DNA of 64,000 bases from Epinephelus fuscoguttatus (lineage: Eukaryota; Chordata; Actinopteri; Perciformes; Serranidae): contig NC_064770.1 in the NCBI RefSeq assembly GCF_011397635.1, positions 35,798,598 through 35,862,597 of the forward strand. The letters run 5' to 3'. Position 1 is the stretch's first letter, and every line of letters starts with the position of its first letter. A program made the position numbers and the translations under genes. Of this stretch, positions 9,951 to 33,387 are shown in pieces. A model generated the notes under the pieces. That model was not told the origin of the DNA, did not search any database, and was given only the letters and a program-made list of their open reading frames with translations.

Positions 9951-12900
9951 ATGTTTTCCCTGTCGGAGCTGGCGCCTCTGAACCAGCACCAGAGTAGGTC
10001 TAAACTGTTGAAGCCCTGGTGGGAGGTCTTCATGGACTACCTGGTGGTCCTGATGTTGATGGCATCTGTCCTGGCCTGTACTGACCAGCTGTCCAGGGAC
10101 CGAGTGGTGTGCATTCCCTGGGATCCATTTGCCACTGCAAATACCAGTAATCCTTCACCTAGCGGGAATGCACTGTCTCCATCTTTAAAGCCCCCAACCC
10201 ATGTTCCACACATCAGCCCTAATCTTCACTCTACAGCCCGGGGTCGACGCACACATCTGGTCTACCAGCAGTATGTTTACATTAACCAGGTACTGTAATA
10301 CTAGACTCAGCTGCCTTTATCACTGAAGATGATGCAACAGATCAGGTGAAACCAAGGGTGTAGTGGAGGGTATGCGCAGGTATAAGGGTTTTATCCTGCT
10401 AATCTCTGGCCTTTTACCATAAACCAACCTATCAGCCCAAAAGGCATTGGAATATATCGAGGAGTATACCCACTTCCACCTCAGTTACCTACCCATCTAC
10501 TGAATAGTACACCCACGTCATCAACCACCACTACACCACTAGTTTAAACCAATTTAAAAAGTTGACTGTCAAGTCCCTCAAAGCAGCTGTACTCCATATT
10601 TTGATAACAACAATGGATCACATGTCTTATATGTGAGTGGAGCGTTTAGCCACCAAAGAGGCCAATATTTCCCTCAGGAGTTGGTGGAGACTAAACTGAG
10701 ATAAGAGAGTGAATATTGGACTTAAACTGATCAGGTAATTCAGGTTGTCTGTAGTCCGCATATCCCCACCTTGTTTAGCAGTGTAGAAAACGTTGTGTGG
10801 ACGGATGAAATCAGATTCAGAACAATACAACATTATATAAAGTGCAAATTTAATGTTTGTTCCTTTTTTAACTGCTCATCTGTATCTGCTAGCTTAATGT
10901 CTGATATCAACCGAGTGTAAGATCACGTCAGTTGTTGCCACATCTTGCAAGAGTATTTTGCTGACGTCTTGAACAAAATTAATTTTCTCCTGATTTGGGT
11001 GTCTCAAAAACTGCCATTTTAGAGTCAGAATGTGTACAAGGGTTGAAAACTGGGTCCAATTTTTACTTCAGTGACTATGGAACAAAAAAACAAAGCAGTC
11101 ATAATCTGTACTCATGTTCAGTTTTCCCATTGGAATAATTGGACTCAGGACCATTGCAAGTCTGCTGAAGGGGCAAGGTAGTGGCAAAGGGCGAAACCCA
11201 TGTGACACAGATACAGGAAGTTAATCTAAAGTGGGTCATCTCGGTTTATCAGCAGTCTGGTAGAGGTAACCCTAACACTAGCTGCTAGCTTGGATAGCAT
11301 TTATAAATTTTCAGCTACAGTCAACTGTGATACTGCCAATGCTAATTTTTGCTTGCAAAAAACAAGCTTAAAACAATTAAAACGAAATGTATAATACTAA
11401 CTGGAAAAACTGAATATCCGACTCATTGGAGGGTCTTTTTTGTACAACCAAATGCGGAACAAGATTTTTTTAGACAACTAAAACATTACAAATAACTTTC
11501 ATGAACTGAAAACAGACTGACATAGTGACACTTATAGCTACGTCTGTGCTCTGTGAATCTGAGTTATGCCTTGGTTATGTTAGCTAACCAACGTTGTCAC
11601 CGTGGTAACGACTTCTCATTGGATGGCACCTATTTGTCACTCAAAGTGGCCACCCCCTTAACTAACTTCAAGCCTTCATAACATTTAAACAGATGAGCTA
11701 TGTAAAAAAAAATCACCACCGTACAGTTGCAATGAATGGAAAAATTAGATATAGAGACCAAAACCATTTTTGTATCAGGCTGTAAACATTTATTTCTGCT
11801 GTAAAGTTGAGCATCTTAATGTGGGGGTCTATGAGGATTGACTCACTCTTGGAGCCAGCCTCAAGTGGCCATTAGAGGAACTGCAGTTTTTGGCACTTCA
11901 GTTTTTGCTTCAGATTTCCACTCTGCAGGCTGACGTTTGATAAAGAATGGTAGCATGTAACATACCCTGTCGTGTTCACAACATGTTTCCACTGACCCCA
12001 AGTGGACAAAAAAATTATTGCAGGTTTAAGTGTGTACCTGTCTATTTGTCTGTCTAGGTGTGCTACCATGAGGCTTTGCCTTTGTGCTCCCGCTTCTTCC
12101 CCTACATGGCCCTGCTGCAGTCTCTAGTGCTGGTGGCCAGTGGCTCCTTCTGGCTCCACTTCCCCCACAGCTCCTCCCGCATAGAGCACTTCCTGGCCAT
12201 CTTGGCAAAGTGCTGTGAGTCCCCGTGGACATCTCAGGCCCTGTCTCACGCTGCCCGGCAGGAGAGCATCCAAGAGATGGAGGTGGTAGAGGAGAGACGG
12301 CCACCCCAGCCTCCTCTTTCAACTTCACCTTCACTGCCAGTAACCCACACAAGACGGACAAGTGTAGACTCTGGCACAGACAGCCCACTTCTGAAGTGGT
12401 CAGATAGTGCATCATTCGCCGCACCTCCCTCCCCGTGTCCTTCCACACTCTCCTGTGACTCCACCATGACGTCTACATCCATCAGCTCCCAGGCACACTT
12501 TCCATCTTCGAAGCCCCCAGTCATGGTTGACAGTCCCAGGCAGGTGATCAGTCTGGATAAAAGTGATGGGGAACAGGCCAGGGCGCTGTTCGAAAAGGTC
12601 AGGAAATTTCGGTCCCACTGTGAAAGCTCAGATGTCATCTATAAGGTGAGAGATCCTCTAGTCTAGATAGTACTTTGTCTTTTCTCTGTTAGCAAACATT
12701 TTCTGTCCCAAAAAGTAAATGTTTTATGACGTGATGTTAAAGGACTTTATATGTACAGCAACCATCTGAGTGATGTTCTTGTGTTTCATCTCTTTGTTCA
12801 TTATACCCTCTTTCATCTGTTCAGGTCTACCTGGCTCAGACGATATTCAAATTGCTGATGGTGACGCTGATCTTGAGTTACACCATCCCTCTCCTCAGTT

Positions 12901-15900
12901 CCCTCTCCTTCAACCACACCTGTCACCCTGAGGAGCAGGCCTTGGTGGGCTACACCACCTTTGAGTGCATCCATGTGCTGTCTTCCCTTCTACGCAAACT
13001 TATGGTAGCTTACCTGACCCTGCTGGGGCTGTATGGCCTGCTGAACTTTTACACCCTCGGCTGGATTTTACACAGGTTAGTGCATTTGGGGAAGCAGGGC
13101 AAACCAGTCGTAGGAATAAATGCTGTCACTGCACTCTGGAAACCATGTTACGTTACATTTGTACAATAATGTGGCGAATATGTTGAAACTCGTCAATGAA
13201 CAGATGCTGATGTTTCTAAAAACAGGATGAATGACTCACAACACTGCAGGACTCTTTGCAGAAAAGAATTATTTATTGCACTGTGACGTACGTTTCAAGC
13301 TGTACGCTCTTAGTCAGACCGGTGCAATAAATAATTCTTTTCTGCAAAGAGTCCTGCAGTGTTGCGAGTCATTCATCCTTTCTTCATCTACGACTATCGA
13401 CTCAGCACCTGCCCTTCCACAGTGAGATGTGTGTGTCTTTTGTTTGATTTGTTGTTTCTAAAAAACACCCAGTTTTGGAGGCACAATTGCTGCTGGAGAT
13501 GCTGCTAATGCTGGGGCAAAAAGAATTAGTTTTCAGAAAATGAAGCTCGATCTACTGACGACACCGTTCCAGCACGAAATGTTGGACAGAGTTAGCGACT
13601 AGCTGGTGACCATAGTGAGGCTGCATTTTGATATGGTTAGGAAAAGATCACGTTTTAGCTTAAAATAATCACTTTTTGTAGCACTATCATGGCAAGAAAT
13701 GCAGCGATCATGGCACAATCCCCAGCCGAACGCACAGCAATGGGTTGCTAAAAAACACCCACGTTTGGTGGCTAAAAAGCCACATGAAATGCAGCAATAA
13801 CTCATTAAAATACAACTAGTTTTGTTGTTTGTTGGTCTCGAACTGTGGTCTGCTTGGCAGGTGTCTTGCATGGGTGACACACCATCCACCATCCCCTCCA
13901 CCTCCAGGGGACAAAGTCAGCTCGTATACTACATCACTTTAGAAGCGTTGACGTGTTAAGTATGAAATTAAAGAATCAAAGAAAAGTAGTATGCCAGCAG
14001 TTTTTTCTTCTGATGACTAGACTGCAAATAAATACTAATTTTGCTCCACTTCCTCTAGATTCATGAATTAATTGCTGCAGGTTTCTACTTCCTACACGTT
14101 GATTTTCATAATTGATTATAAGGCTTTGAAACTTATCAGCAGCGCTTTGTAGTGCCTGGTTTAAAACATGTAAAATGTGCAGACAGCGTGAGGGGAATGT
14201 ACGACAGTTGTACGGTCAAATAGGATGCAGGCTTATGAATAAATCATTTGTCACATTGTTTGAACAAGATAAACATATTAAATGGTTGATTAATAGCTTG
14301 TTGAGAGTTGAAGTAGACTACACAGGCTGTCGTTGTTCAAAGGGCTTTTAAACATAATAATGCCCATGATGTTGAGCATACCAGAGGCCTGATTATAGGA
14401 TTAGTGTAATTCTGTTTTTTGGGTGACATTACATTCTGTGTGATAAATTTCTCATGTTGTTTTTGTGCTCTGTGCCCTACGTAGCTCTCTGCGGCAGTAC
14501 TCCTTCCACTCATTGAAAGAGCTGTGCTCCCTGAGAGATGTCCCTGACCTGAGAAATGACCTGGCTTTCCTTTTACACATGTTAGACCAGTACGATCCTC
14601 TGCTGGCCCAGCGTCTGTCTGTTTTCTTGTCGCCTGTCAGTGAGAGCAGGCTGCTGGAGGAAAGCTTGGAGAGGCGCTGGGGGGAGGAGAAGCTGCATGC
14701 CATGACTAGCGTGGACGCAGAGGGCTGCTCCAGACTGCAGCTGGTGGCCCTGCCTCGCCTCCCTCCTGCCCTCTTCAACCTCAGCCAGCTTCAGGTCCTC
14801 AAACTGGAGCTCATCACAGATGCCAGGTTTACTGCACAGGTGGCCAACATGACATCACTCAGGTGAGTTTTACAGTAGTGAAGTCATGCTTTATATATTT
14901 AAACAATGCACATCAAATAAAAGGTTATACTTGACACTTAAAATAATGCATATGGATAACTCTGAACACTGTGATGTACACACACATTGTTTTTCGATGC
15001 ATTTAAAGCTGGGGTACGCAGAAATCTGGAAAAGCAAAGAGACAGCAGACTGAAAAAATACACCCTCCTCCTGCAGCTCTCCTGTCTCTGTCCTAAGCCC
15101 CTCCCACCAGACAACCACAGGCATATATTGATTTAATTAATCATATTTCATTGTAGAGTTTCACACATCGCATCTGCAGCCCCTCCTTTTCCCATTGTCT
15201 CCCTCTCTGTTTATCAATTTAGATAAGAATTAGCTGCTAGTCACCCCATGGTCCCCCTGCCTCGCTCCTCACCACTGTGGATTGCTTCCCTGGGAGGAGA
15301 GCGGGCAGCAGCTCAGGAGGTGGACCCTTGGTTGTCATTTGGTCAGCACAAACCCCCAGCACTGGGTGTCACAGCAGGCTGGCAGCCAGCAGCAACACTG
15401 GTCTAACTTGTGTAATGGCAGCAACAGAAAGTTTGCTAATCCAGCAGGAAGTCAGGGCTGCCCAGTCCCCTAGAGCTGTGGTTTGTGCTGACTGGCATCC
15501 GTCTCTGGAGCTGGTGTCTGGTGTCCTCCCAACAAGGATATCTGTAGAATCAGGGAGTGAGATTAAGCACACACTGTGATTTGAGGCTGTAGTTAATGTT
15601 AGCTATATAAATGTGATCTTGAACCTGCAGCTGTGAGCCTTTAGCTCCGCTTAGCATAAGGCTAAACTATTAGCAATGCTTTCTCTCCATCTCTGACATG
15701 CTTAATTTATACTGATACTTGTTTTATTTCGTTTACTGTCAGACTCTCTTTGAGACTCTTTTTTCCTTCTTTGAGTTGCTTTGCAGTGTAGGCAGTTGTT
15801 GCCAATACTTGAATAGCAGCTTTCTCTGCAGGACTTCCCACCATTGAATCTGGCGTGCACTTGCATCTGCTTTTGTAGAACAGCGAACAGGAACGCCCCC

Positions 15901-17398
15901 TCTCTCTGAAATGACCTGTGATTGGCCAAAGTGTTTTTTCGGGCTAGATTTTCTAAAGCCTGAGGACAGAGCCAAGAGGAGGTGCAGATATCTAGTTTTC
16001 TCTCAGACCACTTGAATTACAACATAATCAAAGACACCAAAATGAAACTGCCTCCCTCCACTTTAAATAATCAATATAAAAGCAATCAATTCTTTGTTAG
16101 ATCTGTAGGTAAAAATGCATTTTCTCCCATTTTTTTTACTTTAACAGTCTACGTGGGTGTGCGCACATTTACATACCATTTGTTATTTATTTCATTATGA
16201 ACTATGCTATCTCCTATTTTTAGGTTTTGTTGGATATAAGCACATTAAGTTTTTTATTGTATCTTCCCACCACAGGGAGCTCCACCTCTATCACTGCACA
16301 GCAGCGGTGGATCCCAGCGCACTTGCTGTCCTCCAAGAACGCCTCGAGGCCCTCCACCTCACCTTTACTCAACCGTCAGAGATCCCCAGCTGGGCCCTCT
16401 CCCTCCGCAGCCTGCATGAGCTCCACCTCTCTGGCCGCCTCAGTAATGACGGTGGGGTGGGTCGCAGCTGGGCACTGGGGAGCCTCCGCCAACTACGTCA
16501 CCTCCGTGTGCTGGTGATTCGGGGCATGTTACAGCGGATCCCTGGGGAGCTGTGTGAGGTGGCAGGCAGCTTGGTGAGGCTGGAGATCTTCAACGAGGGC
16601 ACCAGACTGCTTGTGCTGACAGGCTTGAAGCGGATGGTGGACCTGACAGAGCTGCTGCTGCAGGACTGCCAGCTAGAGCGTCTGCCCTCTGCCCTGCTGG
16701 CTCTCACCAACCTGCGGACACTCAACCTGCAGCATAATAACCTGAGAACTCTGGAGGAGCTGCTGAGCCTGGCTCCTCTGCGACGTCTGTCTTGCCTCCG
16801 ACTTGCCTACAACCGTGTTCTGGCACTGCCGGCCAGTGTTGGTGTGCTGCGAGGCCTGGAGCTCCTGGATCTGTCCAACAACCAGCTCCAGAGCCTTCCC
16901 CCAGCACTCTTCACTCTTCGCCGTCTTCGTAGGCTCCTGCTGGCTGGTAACCTGCTGGATGTGCTGCCTGTGGAGGTGAAGGCACTGCAGCTGCTCACAG
17001 AGCTGGACCTCAGTGGGAACAGAGTAGAGAGCCTTCCCCCTCAGCTCTTCAGCAGCTGTTTGGAGCTGCGCATCCTCAACGTGTCACACAACTCTCTGAG
17101 CTCATTACCCAGGGGCGTTGCAGCTTCGAGTCAGCTGTGTAGATTGGACCTGCGCAGCAACAGTCTGGGGGAACTACCTGCTGAACTGGGCTGCTGCTCC
17201 GGCCTGCATGGAGGTGGTCTTCAGGTGGAAGACTGGCTGTTTCTTACTTTGCCTCCCCATGTCAGGGACCTCCTGAGCCGTTCTTGCCCCCCCTCTGGTA
17301 CATACTCAGAGAGTCATTCCCGGCCAGAGTCTGACAGTTTCCCATACTTCTCTCCCACACAGTGGAGCTTCTCCTCTGCTCTGGAATCACAGATATAA
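9951..17398 (+). CDS. LRRC8-family volume-regulated anion channel subunit (LRRC8C/E-like)
   Basis: Five coding exons: 9951-10289, 12058-12645, 12825-13075, 14485-14862, 16276-17398 (phases 0,0,2,2), giving 892 aa. LRRC8 proteins form hexameric plasma-membrane channels that release chloride and osmolytes on swelling; they need LRRC8A plus another subunit. Seen here: LLKPWWEVF at 19-27 at the same spacing from Met1 as in LRRC8A, supporting this ATG (GCCGCCATG); TM1 about 29-47, TM2 about 128-148, TM3 about 319-336, TM4 about 369-391; the GEQARALFEKVRKF linker; then a full set of leucine-rich repeats (exons 4-5) and the V-E-D-x-L-F-x-T-L-P-type end. Tyr105 occupies the position of the LRRC8A filter Arg103, so it is a non-A type. 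QQYxYINQxCY resembles LRRC8C/E. Cys54, 115, 342 and 357 are kept; the Cys57/Cys65 pair is absent. Sequons at N64 and N339. Family certain; paralogue uncertain. Confidence 0.93.
10300..12050. repeat. LRRC8 intron 1: interspersed repeats
   Basis: 11,395-11,512 is the inverse of the repeat at 310-450. 11,815-11,960 (GGGGGTCTATGAGGATTGAC, then CAAGTGGCCATTAGAGGAAC) looks like a common fish interspersed repeat. The stretch 10,300-10,900 shows nothing recognisable. Confidence 0.4.
13224..13379. repeat. Near-perfect 58-bp inverted repeat with 40-nt loop
   Basis: Arms 13,224-13,281 and 13,322-13,379 are reverse complements with essentially one mismatch (ACTCACAACACTGCAGG versus CCTGCAGTGTTGCGAGT). 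The loop, read on the minus strand, is CTGACTAAGAGCG, then TACAGCTTGAAACGTACGTC, a hammerhead-like arrangement (see findings). It lies in the third LRRC8 intron. No clear target duplication was found. Confidence 0.8.
13480..13990. repeat. Dispersed repeat related to 62,960-63,180 and 63,812-63,880
   Basis: Shared blocks include GGTTGCTAAAAAACAC, GTTGTTT.TTGGTCTC followed by CAGTGGTCTG/ACTGTGGTCTG, GGCAGGTGTCT and GACAAAGTCAGCTC. The repeat is intronic and non-coding. Confidence 0.6.
15002..16067. mobile_element. TIR element with TTTAAA/TTAA-type ends in LRRC8 intron 4
   Basis: Left end TTTAAAGCTGGGGTACGCAG and right end CTGCCTCCCTCCACTTTAAA are imperfect inverted repeats, and TTTAAA stands at both borders, which would fit a TTAA target. 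The interior (GC-rich at 15,050-15,560) has no recognisable protein. Superfamily (piggyBac- or Kolobok-like) is only a guess. Confidence 0.45.
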
Positions 17399-17736
17399 GA
17401 CTCACTATCTTACTGCTAACACTGATAACATTCTGTTAGTGAAGACCTTTTGTATACTGATATGTAACAGGATTTGTGTTGGCGTACTTTTGGCAAAATG
17501 CTCATTAGCTGTTTTTTAAGAATGTTGTTTTTCCATTGGTTCTTTTCATGGTTTAACAGCCATGACTGTCTCATTTACATTTTAGCCCACAGAGTACACA
17601 TCCTGCACATTTTTTATGCCACTAATAATTGAACTAATGAAGTGCCAATCAGTGGCTTGCGGGAAGATTCATGTATTTTTCCACTGAATGTGTCTGAGCG
17701 TGCACTTGTTGTCTTTACCTATGACCACCAGAGAAC

Positions 17737-17742
17737 AATAAA
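17737..17742 (+). terminator. Poly(A) signal of the LRRC8 gene
   Basis: AATAAA about 340 bases after the TAA stop (17,396-17,398) in an otherwise gene-free AT-rich tail. Confidence 0.7.
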
Positions 17743-18059
17743 CACAATTATTTGTATATAATTTTATCTTGATCTGTGTGTTTTATGATTCATTTTGTTC
17801 CCTTAATTAGTATAGTTTGCTGTTAGGTACTCTTTTCAGGCTAAATAATTCCTCATCATGGACATCCCACATATTACAAAAATTGAAAAAGTTTGCCCTT
17901 CAGAGCTGAAGAGAAAGCCTAAAATGTAATTATGCTTTTTTTTTCAAGCTCAATGGTTCAATTATATACTTGTATATATACTGCATTATAGTGATGCGTT
18001 TATTTTATTGTGCGCAATTATTTATTTAATTCCATGACCCTCGTCGGCTCCCATCCACA

Positions 18060-18277
18060 GCCGAGCACTGCTGTATCCCGCTTTTTTAAACTGCGGTGGA
18101 CTGCGGCACACTTTTCATCCAATCGCTGGCTGCTTTTGCCGACGGTCTTCTAAATTCACCAATCATGTCGACGCTCTCCGGCGGAGGCGGGACTTCCGGT
18201 TAGTCGTATAACCCAACAGAGGCCTCCTCCCCATGCGGTTTTGATCTGTAGGTGGACGCGCAGCTAACACCGTAAAG
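18060..18277 (+). promoter_or_regulatory. ddx39a: ddx39a promoter and noncoding first exon
   Basis: Two CCAAT boxes (18,119-18,123 and 18,159-18,163), a GC-rich stretch (GGCGGAGGCGGGAC) and an ETS-type ACTTCCGG (18,192-18,199) precede an untranslated exon that ends at CGTAAAG|GTAAGA (18,277). The pattern is that of a TATA-less housekeeping promoter. The exact transcription start cannot be read; it probably falls between about 18,200 and 18,240. A 5'UTR intron of about 0.87 kb follows. Confidence 0.6.
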
Positions 18278-19155
18278 GTAAGAATACGATTTTACTGTTG
18301 CAACTAGAGAGTTTTCAAAACATTAACCTGTCGTCCAGGAAGTCGAAAATTACTTTACATGGCTAAAGTCACGAAGTGGCCACTCGTGAATGAAATAGCT
18401 TCCCTTATTGTTTGCTTTAGGATGCTAACTGAGCTAGCTAGCACTTTCTAGCGTAGCGGTAGCGTCGGTTAGCTTGACGCAGTGCTGTTCCGCACATTCG
18501 TTCATAGTAAGTGCGTAGCCTTTTCATATCAACGATAATGTCTTCTTTATTATAACTTATACTTTGTCTCCGTATTTGTGTAGTTCAGCTGGGTAGTTAG
18601 CAAAAGGGTTTTGGCCGTATAGTAAGTTAGCTTGCCACGTTAGCAACAGTTATGCAACACAATAGCATTCCAGTATTGTGAGTGGCTCAGAAGCTAACCG
18701 GTTTGCTAATCCGACAGCGTTGGCGAAACTCCAACGCTAGGCTCGATCAGAGTTTAATTTGATATAGTACGTGCATGCCAGAGGGCAGATTTTCGTGTAT
18801 ATCTAGTTTAATACTTCTCTCTCAGTTATTTACATATTAGCTCGGATAGCTCACTCACTGGTCTCATATCTTACAATGGGTGTGCGGAGTAAACACAGTA
18901 ATGCTCAGTGAAGCGTTCACGTTGTTCATCATCATCTTGCAATAAATCCGTGGAGACAAACACACCTTTGCTCACACATGTTATGTAAATGTATCTGGTG
19001 ATACCTGGCGCAAAGATTGGCAACAACAGCTGGGCTCTGTGAACAGCCTCACATGTAAACTCAGAAAGGGGGAGTGAGCCCAACTATTGTAGACGACGAT
19101 TGAATAGTTGAATAGTAACTCTCTCTCTCTGTTTATGTTGTTCTAGACCGACACA

Positions 19156-30537
<11,382 letters not shown>

Positions 30538-30740
30538 GTCCTCCGGCCGAGCAGCAGCCTCCTCTTCATGGATCTCGTGTCTTGTATTTGGACGTAGACG
30601 TATTTCACTGTTGGTTTGAAAGCTCTGCTCGTTCCCTGTGTTCACCAAACATTTATTTTTATTGTCAGTTTTTTGGGGGCGGGGGGTATGGTTGATTTTA
30701 ATTTGTCTTTTACTGTCTTTCTTTTTTTTTGCTTAATGAA

Positions 30741-30746
30741 ATTAAA
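30741..30746 (+). terminator. ddx39a: Probable poly(A) signal of ddx39a
   Basis: ATTAAA about 200 bases after the TGA stop (30,535-30,537). An alternative AATAAA lies at 31,056-31,061. Confidence 0.5.
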
Positions 30747-31069
30747 ACTTTTTATAAAATGCCATTTTTACTGTTGTGGTCTCTTGAGAGGCTCATCATG
30801 TCTCTACTCCATTCGCATTAATGTCAATCTCCAGCAGAGCTTCAGGGAAACGTATAGGAAAAGTAGTTCTGAGGAACATGTTCAAGTGATTTTTAGCCCT
30901 TTTTTAATGTTCGGACTAGTTTGTATAGGAAGATTTGTGTCTCTTGTTTTTCCCCCCACTGTAACAGATGATCTTTAAAAAGTCATGTAGTGACAGTTCA
31001 GTACATTTTGGCTCACATGGCAGCTCTTTCTTTGATTTTCCAATTGAATGCCTCCAATAAATGAAGTCA

Positions 31070-31723
31070 CCAAGTGGAGTCCTGGTGGTGAATGTGCCAG
31101 TTTTTATGTTAAGTGTCATGAGCACACTAGATAATGAAATTACTGATGCTTAGTGTGTCTGCTAATGTCATTTTGGAGTTTTGGAAACTATTTCACACAT
31201 CACAAAATGTCATAAATGGTACTGGACTTTGTGTTTAGTGCTAATTAGCAAATGGAAGCACAGTGACATGGTGTTGCAGATAAAAACATGGTGTCTGCAG
31301 GCCATTAAAATGTATGAAGTTCAATTTTTAAAATAAAATTATAGGCCTTTAAAGTCATTAAATAGGCTTAAATTTTAATTTGTGAGGTTAAAGTCAAACA
31401 TTTGATCAAATTTCACCTATCAATCATTTACTTTCCATTAAAATTAGTCAAACTGCCTGAATGTCCACATTTCTCATGCTAAAAATTATTAAACTTAACA
31501 CTGAACGCAATGCTATCTTTGTACCTGTACTTACCTGTTGACAAAATGTAGATGTGCATAGTATACGACATTTTCATGGTATGGTAACCGTCTCAAAGTA
31601 TTGCTGTTTCACAGTATGCCAGTATACGGTACTGCACAATTATTAGTTATAACACTTAAAGGAATGATAACAAATGCTGTATTACTATGACAATTTTTGT
31701 TATGAAAGTGTTAACAAGTCTCC

Positions 31724-31759
<36 letters not shown>

Positions 31760-32120
31760 AAATATAGGTGAGATTTTTTTGACTGGTTGCATTTTTTCCC
31801 ATTACTGTAGGTAAGCAAATGAACATGGTATCAATTTTTATACCTTAAAACCTGATACTGCTGCAACACCGAACCTGCTTCACTCTAATACCCATAATGC
31901 CTGCATAGACACTGACCCCTGCACAGAAGCTATGAAGGGACAGAAGTATTTGAATTTTAACAGCCAGTGAATATTTAATAAATTTTAACACCACTAATTT
32001 GTACTTTGAAAATGGTGTATCTGAATTAATTTGTTCTGAATTGACCTCTTAACCTCCTGACGCCCTGCGTCCTCATATGAGTACATCACATTTTGTGTTT
32101 GCTGCACTTTATACTTAATT
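31070..32120. other. Intergenic sequence with poly(A) tract and A/T-rich repeat
   Basis: A run of about 27 A lies near 31,729-31,755. The segment 31,930-32,050 (GACAGAAGTATTTGAATTTTAACAG-type, ending TTTGTTCTGAATTGACCTCT) is related to the repeats at 42,500-43,990. No gene is seen. Confidence 0.45.
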
Positions 32121-32123
32121 GTA

Positions 32124-32792
32124 CGGGCCCATCCCAATACCCCCCCTTAGCCCTACCCCTACATTTGTGCGTTCCCACGAGGGTTAGTGGTGTCCCAATT
32201 CCTTTTTGCGTGTAGGGGTAGGGGGCATAACGAGGGATAGTGGGTGTGAAACTAGCCCTTTGGAGCGAAGGATTTCAGATGCTGACTTGCCACCGAGGGG
32301 TAGACATCGCCATGGCTACCACCGAGCAAGAGACGGGGAAAAAAAGTTCATACATAGCTAACGTTACCGTCATCAGGTTGCTTGTTAGCTAGCTAGCTAG
32401 CTCGCACTATCTGGCGTCTGTCATCTGTCCTGTTCTGCAAAATTGTCGGACTTTTCACATTATGATAACATGCCAGCTAGTATAACTATGCTGCCTCATA
32501 ATGTTAGCCGGTTAGCTAGCTAGCTAGCCAGCAGAAGTCCCCTGTCGTCTGTCGTTCATCAAACGAAGCATGCTGAATGTGGCAAACGCGATCTGTTGGA
32601 TGAATGAGACTCCATTGTAGATGTTGGTTGGAAATGTAGATGGCTCGCAGCCTCCTGTTTAAAATAGTTACGACGCAGTGACGTAGTGAGTGGTGTCCCA
32701 AATCCTAGGGAAAGATTTCAACCCCTACCCTTCGTTGCTTCATTTTGAGGGCCAAGGGGTAGTGGACAAGGAGGGGTATTGGGATTGGGCTT
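32124..32792. mobile_element. TIR element, CCCAATACCCC ends
   Basis: GGGCCCATCCCAATACCCCC at the left is inverted as GGGGTATTGGGATTGGGC at the right. Subterminal TTAGCCCTACCCCTA-like and CAAGGGGTAGTGG sequences also pair. It contains TAGC runs (32,388-32,402 and 32,516-32,528). No target duplication could be fixed with confidence. The family recurs at 164-216. Confidence 0.6.
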
Positions 32793-33230
32793 TAACTTAG
32801 ACCTGTTGTCCTTTTTCATGGACACTTTTTTGTGCCATCTAGTGGCAGCAAAAGCACAATACACTGTCAATACTCCATGTAAAAACAAGATGGCCGCCAT
32901 CTCTGCCAAGTCAGACTGCAGCCAATCTCGAAACAAAAGTGGACAAGATCCAAAACCTGATCTTATTTTATGATTGAAACTTGTTTATTTATGATTAATA
33001 ATGTTGGTAAATTGATACGGCAACAAAGTTGAATTTTAGCAACAACCTAAGACACTGTTAATCAGGAAGCACTCATTTGAAGACTTTATTATTGTCTCTT
33101 TTGTTAAGACATTGGGACTTAAGTTCTTTATACTTGTCGGGTCCTACTGATCCCTACTGCTTGGAAAAATTTAAAAAGCATACCAAACAAAAGTTCAGGT
33201 CTCAAGATTGGAATTTTAAAAACTAATTTG
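32793..33230 (+). repeat. Dispersed repeat, homologous to 55,305-56,865
   Basis: ACTTAGACCTGTTGTCCT, then CATCTAGTGGCAGCAAAAGC, AACAAGATGGC and CAAAACCTGA blocks recur at 55,306-55,465 and again at 55,660-55,820. GACTTTATTATTG and CCAAACAAAAG.TCAGGTCTCA recur at about 56,550 and 56,840. In the 55-56 kb copy a satellite array separates the two halves. Confidence 0.65.
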
Positions 33231-33387
33231 ATTTTTTTTTCAGTGTTCACAAGTTCAAATCCAAAAATCAAAGTTTAATAATTAAAAATAACAAGAAAAG
33301 ATTAAGGCTGCTCAAATTTGACCGATCAAATTCAGATCTAAAGATTAAAGTTGGAAAAATTCAAATAGCAACATCCAGGCTATGTTA

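Noticed and set aside
12246-12638. 130-aa minus-strand frame
   Set aside because: It is the antisense shadow of LRRC8 exon 2, whose plus frame has conserved channel motifs and matching splice phases.
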